Shown here in pieces: positions 35,531 to 40,199 of a stretch of 40,199 nt of DNA; the first letter of the stretch is position 1, and each line of letters starts with the position of its first letter. Position numbers and translations under genes: made by a program. The notes under the pieces are model-generated. The model had not been told where the DNA came from and did not search any database. It saw nothing but the letters and a program-made list of their open reading frames with translations. The stretch spans positions 1 to 40,199 of the forward strand of contig RZZM01000006.1 in NCBI GenBank assembly GCA_009929845.1. The letters run 5' to 3'. The DNA is from Spartobacteria bacterium (GTDB lineage Bacteria; Verrucomicrobiota; Kiritimatiellia; RZYC01).

Positions 35531-37015
35531 CTACCATGCAAAGCCAATCCCTAATGAGGCAATGAATTGTCGACTCTCAATGGTGTGATCGATTTCGTGA
35601 TAATTCCCAACAGATTCCCCTGCATAAAAATAGCTTTTCTGTGTCCCGTCAGCCTTATAATATAATGCCTTCATTTCGGCATTCACAAACAAGTCTTCAA
35701 TTATATAGTAGCGACCTTCAACTCTTCCTTTGATCCCATATCCTTTTGCATCGGTTTTTGATGTTTTATATCTCAACTTATGGTCATCATCATCTTTTGC
35801 CTCCATCCAAGGAGCAACCCCAAGTTCAGACATCAAGCGAAATGATTTCAAGTTCATTTTACCTGCCAATACTAAATACAGCATCATCATTTTTGCAGTG
35901 TAGGTACCTGCATTCTCAAATTTTATAGATTCTCTATACCCCGACTCCCATTGTTCTGTGGACGTTGTTTTCCAGTGCATATCTTGAAAAAGGACACCGA
36001 TTCCTGAGCCGATATTGATGCTACCCTGTTCTCCCAAGTTAATATGCATAATCCAGATACGCATTCCTGTGTCAATCGCATAGGCTTGCAATTCAGTATC
36101 ACTTTCAGAATAAATGTACTTTTTGTTTGGGTTATCAGGATTTGGCCAATCCGAATTCTCCATTTTCCCAGATGGATCCGAAATGTTCATCGTCAAATCC
36201 TGAAACAGCTCAAATCGATCCTCGAAAATACATGATTTCCATCCCAACGAAAGCATGGCCACACCCAGAGGCCACTTAAGTTTGCTCAAAGGATCATTTA
36301 CCTCCAATTCTTGTCCATCTGCATATTTTACAGTACCACCAATACGATATGTCACATCTCCGGCCCATGCGCCTATTCCACCCCACATCGAGAATTGTTC
36401 GGGTTCAATGCGGGGAACAAAGGTATTAGTATGTAAAGAAGTTTCATACAACGGCCCTACATCAACCATTTCGAATTGATCAAACGATCCTACATCAATC
36501 ATTTCGAATTCATCAGCTAAATCCGAGGTGGTTCCACTATCTTTCAGCGTGTTCCGATTATCCAGTTTCGTTTCCAACGACAATTTAGCGGGTTGTGCTG
36601 TCGCGGCTGGAACACCCCCGGAAGGCGTATGCCCGACACTATGCGATATCACACCATTTGTTGAGGCTGAGTGTGTTGGATACGCCATGGCACGGAAGGA
36701 TGTCCGATATAGAGTTCCCACAAACGCATATTTCCATGACTCCTGCATCTCCACGTCCGTGATATAGGCACCGCCCCCGAACATGTCCTGAGCACGCCGT
36801 TGTAGTTGGGCCCATGCGCGGCTTTGTCGGCTGTTGACGCGAATGGGGATGAACAGAAACAACTGAAAGCCTGCGCCGTTTCCCGACACCACGCGACCAC
36901 GGTCCCTGTCGATATTGGAGGGCACTCGATTGTCAATCGTCAAAGGCCAACTCACACAACCCCCAAGACTCAGGATTAGAGCCATGTAACCAATTCTTAT
37001 CATACTACCTTTCAT
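35531..37015 (-). CDS. Lipoprotein with TRL-like N-terminal domain and C-terminal beta-barrel-like domain
   Basis: MKGSMIRIGYMALILSLGGCVSW lipobox; GNGAGFQLFLFIPIRVNSRQSRAWAQL; alternating C-terminal half ending IASLGIGFAW. Confidence 0.75.
   Translation of the reverse strand: MKGSMIRIGYMALILSLGGCVSWPLTIDNRVPSNIDRDRGRVVSGNGAGFQLFLFIPIRVNSRQSRAWAQLQRRAQDMFGGGAYITDVEMQESWKYAFVGTLYRTSFRAMAYPTHSASTNGVISHSVGHTPSGGVPAATAQPAKLSLETKLDNRNTLKDSGTTSDLADEFEMIDVGSFDQFEMVDVGPLYETSLHTNTFVPRIEPEQFSMWGGIGAWAGDVTYRIGGTVKYADGQELEVNDPLSKLKWPLGVAMLSLGWKSCIFEDRFELFQDLTMNISDPSGKMENSDWPNPDNPNKKYIYSESDTELQAYAIDTGMRIWIMHINLGEQGSINIGSGIGVLFQDMHWKTTSTEQWESGYRESIKFENAGTYTAKMMMLYLVLAGKMNLKSFRLMSELGVAPWMEAKDDDDHKLRYKTSKTDAKGYGIKGRVEGRYYIIEDLFVNAEMKALYYKADGTQKSYFYAGESVGNYHEIDHTIESRQFIASLGIGFAW
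36456..36521 (-). repeat. 33-bp (11-aa) tandem duplication within the 35531-37015 gene
   Basis: cctacatcaaccatttcgaattgat / cctacatcaatcatttcgaattcat starting at 36456 and 36489; protein EFEMIDVGSFD / QFEMVDVGPLY. Confidence 0.75.
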
Positions 37016-37275
37016 TGCTGTACCGCCTTTCCGAAAATCGTAAGCTGACGACCTGTGCCCAATACTGTTGCGAGGCACGATATTTGCGGGACGGATCGCC
37101 AAAATAAATGATGGCGTTTTGGTTCTCTTTGCGCCTGTTATATAGGATGACCACTCTTCGTGCTATGTTGTCTAAATTGGGGCTTTGCCCCAAACCCCAA
37201 GGTTTACAAGGCATTGGAGGCTCAAAAACGTCGAGTAAGATTTCCATCATGGTGATGGAAATCGTGTATGCTCCA

Positions 37276-37641
37276 TCAAATATAATGATTTTTTCGGGCC
37301 CCATTTTCATCAAATAATGTTTTTACCAACACCAATACCCACCAATACCAACGCTCTTGAATGGTGACCTTTTCCAACGCTGTCGCGCTTGGCGATGAGC
37401 TCAGTGCCTCGTTGTACGCACGCTCAATTCGTGAATTCAGCATGATGGGCCAAAAATAATAAGCTGTCCCTGCGCCAGGACTAAAAAGCTGCCCATGCGC
37501 AGTGCCGGTCACCGCACCCAGGTCCCTTGCGTTTAAACCAACCTCTGGCGCAATTTTTACCCACGGCGAGGCACACCCTGCAGTCATCAGTGCCATGCAA
37601 GCCATCAACACAACTATTCCAGACACTTTCAATATCTTCAT
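37276..37641 (-). CDS. TRL-like small lipoprotein
   Basis: MKILKVSGIVVLMACMALMTAGCASPW lipobox; YYFWPIMLNSRIERAYNEAL...ALEKVTIQERWYWWVL resembles the N-terminal domain of the 35531-37015 protein. Confidence 0.7.
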   Translation of the reverse strand: MKILKVSGIVVLMACMALMTAGCASPWVKIAPEVGLNARDLGAVTGTAHGQLFSPGAGTAYYFWPIMLNSRIERAYNEALSSSPSATALEKVTIQERWYWWVLVLVKTLFDENGARKNHYI

Positions 37642-37923
37642 CCTGCCTCCTTTTCTCTCTTCCATATCCTTTTTTATGACATACAAAGGTTACTACTTGA
37701 CCAATGCCATAAAAAACACAATCCATCGAAATTTCACAGTATCTCCTTCGTGCTTTTTTGTTGTTTAAGAACTGACAATTAATCTTTTTGCTCTTTAGTG
37801 TTCGGAGAAAGGGGGCAAGCCCAGAAGCCACATTTGTTTGTCTTTGTTTGTGGTTCATCAGCGCGAATAGTAATGCTTAAGAGGAATGGTGGGAAATCAT
37901 TTTTAATGAGTTTTTGTGATAGT

Positions 37924-37943
37924 GGGGGGGGCGGGATTGAGGG
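37924..37943 (+). other. Potential G-quadruplex-forming G-run
   Basis: ggggggggcgggattgaggg fits G3+N1-7 x4. Confidence 0.35.
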
Positions 37944-38049
37944 TTGCGTTTGTATGGTTGTGGGTTGCATGGCGGTCAAATTAAGCTCAAGCGTTCACAC
38001 TTGGGATTGGGATAAAAAAGAGTTGCGCCCCGGCGGGTCGCATGAACGT

Positions 38050-38063
38050 GGTCACGGGTGACC
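38050..38063. repeat. Perfect inverted repeat GGTCAC-gg-GTGACC
   Basis: 6-bp arms, 2-nt spacer, intergenic. Confidence 0.4.
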
Positions 38064-38135
38064 GTTGCCGCGAGGGGGGGCTCATAGTATCGCGTACCTT
38101 CCATATGCGAACCTCAATCACTGCGGAGCATCATT

Positions 38136-38168
38136 CGGCTTGATCGGCAAGGGATGAGTGCGATTAGG
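38136..38168. repeat. Copy 2 of the imperfect ~33-bp direct repeat
   Basis: cggcttgatcggcaagggatgagtgcgattagg; see 1271-1303. Confidence 0.65.
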
Positions 38169-38925
38169 ACAGCGGGCGGCAGGTGTATCCCCGGTCGCGC
38201 AGCGCTTTGATCAGCAGGGGCAGTGTTTCGGTAATGTTTCCCGATGCGTCGGGGCGGCGCGACATGCTGCCGTCATGCAGCAGGATGATGCTGCCGTCAC
38301 GAACCCGCGTTACGATACGCTTGACGATATGTGGGCTGTATTTAATGACGCTGTCATAATACCGCACATCCCACGCCATGCAGCGGATGGGGGCGCGGCG
38401 CAGGTAAAAATACATATTGGGTGTCTTGAATCCATAGGGTGGACGATAGTAGATGGGTTCCACACCGCAGACGTCCCTGATCACCGCGGCGCACCGCTCA
38501 ATGTCCTCGCGCAGCTTGTTTTTCCCGAAGAAGGTGTACCACAGCTCATGTTCATAGGAGTGGAGGCCAATCTCGTGACCCTCCCGCACAATGCGTCGGG
38601 CAAGCTCGGGGTGCGCTTCCACCTTGCTGCCGACTACAAAAAAGATCGCCCGGATGTTGTGTTCCTTCAGGATATCGAGGACGCGTGGCGTAGTGACCTC
38701 GTCGGGCCCGTCATCGAAGGTCAAATAGATATATGGGGTTTGTGGAATACGACAAATTGTCTCAAGGATAATGGAGGAGCGCGCGCAAAAAACGGCGTAG
38801 GCGGTAAAAGCGATGAAGAACGCGGCATATAACGCTATCACAATCCAGACGGATTGCGCCCCGGCAAGGAACCCGGCCAGGATCGCGACAAAGGCGACGG
38901 CAAATATCGTGATGATGTAGGTCAT
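38164..38925 (-). CDS. Polysaccharide deacetylase (NodB/CE4) family membrane-anchored protein
   Basis: YIYLTFDDGPDEVTTPRVLDIL; GHEIGLHSYEHE; YYRPPYG; N-terminal TM segment after MTYIITIFAVAF. Confidence 0.92.
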   Translation of the reverse strand: MTYIITIFAVAFVAILAGFLAGAQSVWIVIALYAAFFIAFTAYAVFCARSSIILETICRIPQTPYIYLTFDDGPDEVTTPRVLDILKEHNIRAIFFVVGSKVEAHPELARRIVREGHEIGLHSYEHELWYTFFGKNKLREDIERCAAVIRDVCGVEPIYYRPPYGFKTPNMYFYLRRAPIRCMAWDVRYYDSVIKYSPHIVKRIVTRVRDGSIILLHDGSMSRRPDASGNITETLPLLIKALRDRGYTCRPLS

Positions 38926-39036
38926 ATCTACGTATGTCTTGACATTGAAACGCCGGATATTGATTTTCCGGCTTGCATAAATCAAGGTGAAAATTGTTTT
39001 CTGAATCCGAGTGTTGAAGGATTGGATGGCGTTTTT

Positions 39037-40199
39037 ATGGACAAACAGAAGCGGATGACTGGATGGGCGCGGATAGGACCGACCTGGTTCCGAAGGGCCG
39101 GGGCGGCTGTATTGGTCGGTGTGTGCCTGTATGGAACAGGATGCGCTCACACGGAGCTTTCCAAGCGTGTTGTACTGCCCCCGGACGAGGCGATTACGCG
39201 TCTGAAGGGCGGCGGGTCGCTGGACAAGGAAGTCGAGCAACTTGTTCTACCCCTTATTGCGTCAGAAAAAATCACCGGCGTGGCGGTGGGCGCTTTGTGT
39301 CGGGCGAACGACTGCCATTATTATGGATTCGGGGCGACGGGGGGCGACGGGTCTCTGTGCGAGCCAAGCGAGGATACCCTGTTTGCGGTGGGGCCGCTCT
39401 CCAAGCTGATGATTGTCACGGTCTATTATTCGCTTGAACAGGACGGGGCGCTGGACGGCAGTGAGACGGTGCGGGAACTCCTGCCCGGCGACTGGGCGTT
39501 GAGCGATGATATTGCCGAGGTCACCCTGTACGACCTATTGACCCATACGGCGGGGTTTCCGCGTGAGCTGAGGACGCGCCGACAGTTTGCCATGCTGCTC
39601 CGTTACCTGTTTACCGGCAGGAATCTCTACGGCTATATGGATTACGCCTGGCTGAAGGAATACCTGCGCACATGCTCGCTGAAGCGGGCCCCCGAGAAGG
39701 AGCGAGTTTACTCCAACCTCGGCATGGCGCTGTTGGCCCACCTGCTTGAACGCCTGAGCGGGGAGTCCTTTCCCGACCTGGCCCACGAGCGCATCTTTGT
39801 ACCGCTTCAAATGCTTGATACCGGCTATGCGGTTCCCGAGGATAAACGCTATCGTCTCGCCTGGGGACATGCCGGCGACCAACCGTTCTTCATTCGCCGG
39901 AATGCGCCTCTGGACGATTGGGATATGGGAGCGCTTATGCGTCCCATGGGCGGACTGTATTCGACGACCCACGATTTGTTGCTTTTTGTGCGGGCCGCGA
40001 TGGGCGGGGGGGATTCCCCGCTGGCGTCGGTGTTTGCGCGTATGCGCGAACCGGTGGCGCATGCCACCGAAACGGACCCGGTACCCGGATGGCGGGCATG
40101 GCGGGATGAGGCGCATGATTTGCGGTTGTTATATAAACACGGCATGGTAGCCGGCTACAGTTCCTACCTGGGGTTCTGTCCAGAGCGGGGCGTTGCCGT
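39037..40199 (+). CDS. Beta-lactamase/serine-hydrolase family lipoprotein (runs off window end), apparent nucleophile substitution
   Basis: MDKQKRM...VGVCLYGTGCAHTE lipobox; LYDLLTHTAGFPREL; ERVYSNLGMALLAHLLE (YxN); Ser-x-x-Lys position reads GPLSK. Confidence 0.85.
   Translation, partial: MDKQKRMTGWARIGPTWFRRAGAAVLVGVCLYGTGCAHTELSKRVVLPPDEAITRLKGGGSLDKEVEQLVLPLIASEKITGVAVGALCRANDCHYYGFGATGGDGSLCEPSEDTLFAVGPLSKLMIVTVYYSLEQDGALDGSETVRELLPGDWALSDDIAEVTLYDLLTHTAGFPRELRTRRQFAMLLRYLFTGRNLYGYMDYAWLKEYLRTCSLKRAPEKERVYSNLGMALLAHLLERLSGESFPDLAHERIFVPLQMLDTGYAVPEDKRYRLAWGHAGDQPFFIRRNAPLDDWDMGALMRPMGGLYSTTHDLLLFVRAAMGGGDSPLASVFARMREPVAHATETDPVPGWRAWRDEAHDLRLLYKHGMVAGYSSYLGFCPERGVA

Noticed and set aside
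37005-37313. 102-aa minus-strand ORF (MMKMGPEKIIIFDGAY...)
   Set aside because: Plausible but no signal or motif, overlaps the neighbouring gene end; insufficient support to call.
37798-38061. 87-aa + strand ORF in the G-rich intergenic region
   Set aside because: Low-complexity composition, no RBS or motif evidence.
1-40199. Genome-wide amber (TAG) reassignment
   Set aside because: Several genes end at TAG at natural C-termini (PagL-like LTFVF, FabG VNGGLAI, barrel GIGFAW), so TAG is used as a stop; only local readthrough or mutation is considered.
1-40199. tRNA, rRNA, CRISPR arrays, complete IS elements
   Set aside because: No cloverleaf-like, rRNA-like, regularly spaced repeat or transposase sequence recognised by reading.

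Overview
The window is dominated by a large operonic lipid/polyketide biosynthetic gene cluster spanning about 2.3-35.3 kb. By family content it looks like a divergent aryl-polyene (APE)/flexirubin-type type II system with many additions. The APE-like core comprises ApeI-like and ApeP-like dehydratases, ACPs, two KS plus KS-like (CLF-like) pairs, a FabG-type ketoreductase, a further FabF-type KS, PlsC-like and LpxL-like acyltransferases, a LolA-like carrier, an MMPL exporter, a DUF3261-like lipoprotein, a 4HBT thioesterase, GT2-DUF2062 and an O-methyltransferase. The additions are a 2095-aa fully reducing type I PKS (KS-AT-DH-ER-KR-ACP), an orphan modular-type KS that ends directly after the KS domain, a CrtI-like FAD oxidoreductase, two B12-binding-type radical SAM enzymes, and a radical SAM/SPASM protein fused to an ApeP-like hotdog dehydratase domain. 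No aromatic ammonia lyase or acyl-CoA/ACP ligase was seen in the window, so starter-unit supply is unexplained. Envelope genes flank and interrupt the cluster: a PagL-like deacylase, TRL-like lipoproteins and beta-barrel proteins. Two beta-barrel ORFs carry a single in-frame TAG with convincing barrel sequence continuing to an aromatic C-terminus. An imperfect ~33-bp direct repeat lies on both sides of the cluster. All calls come from reading the sequence and translations; no database search was run.
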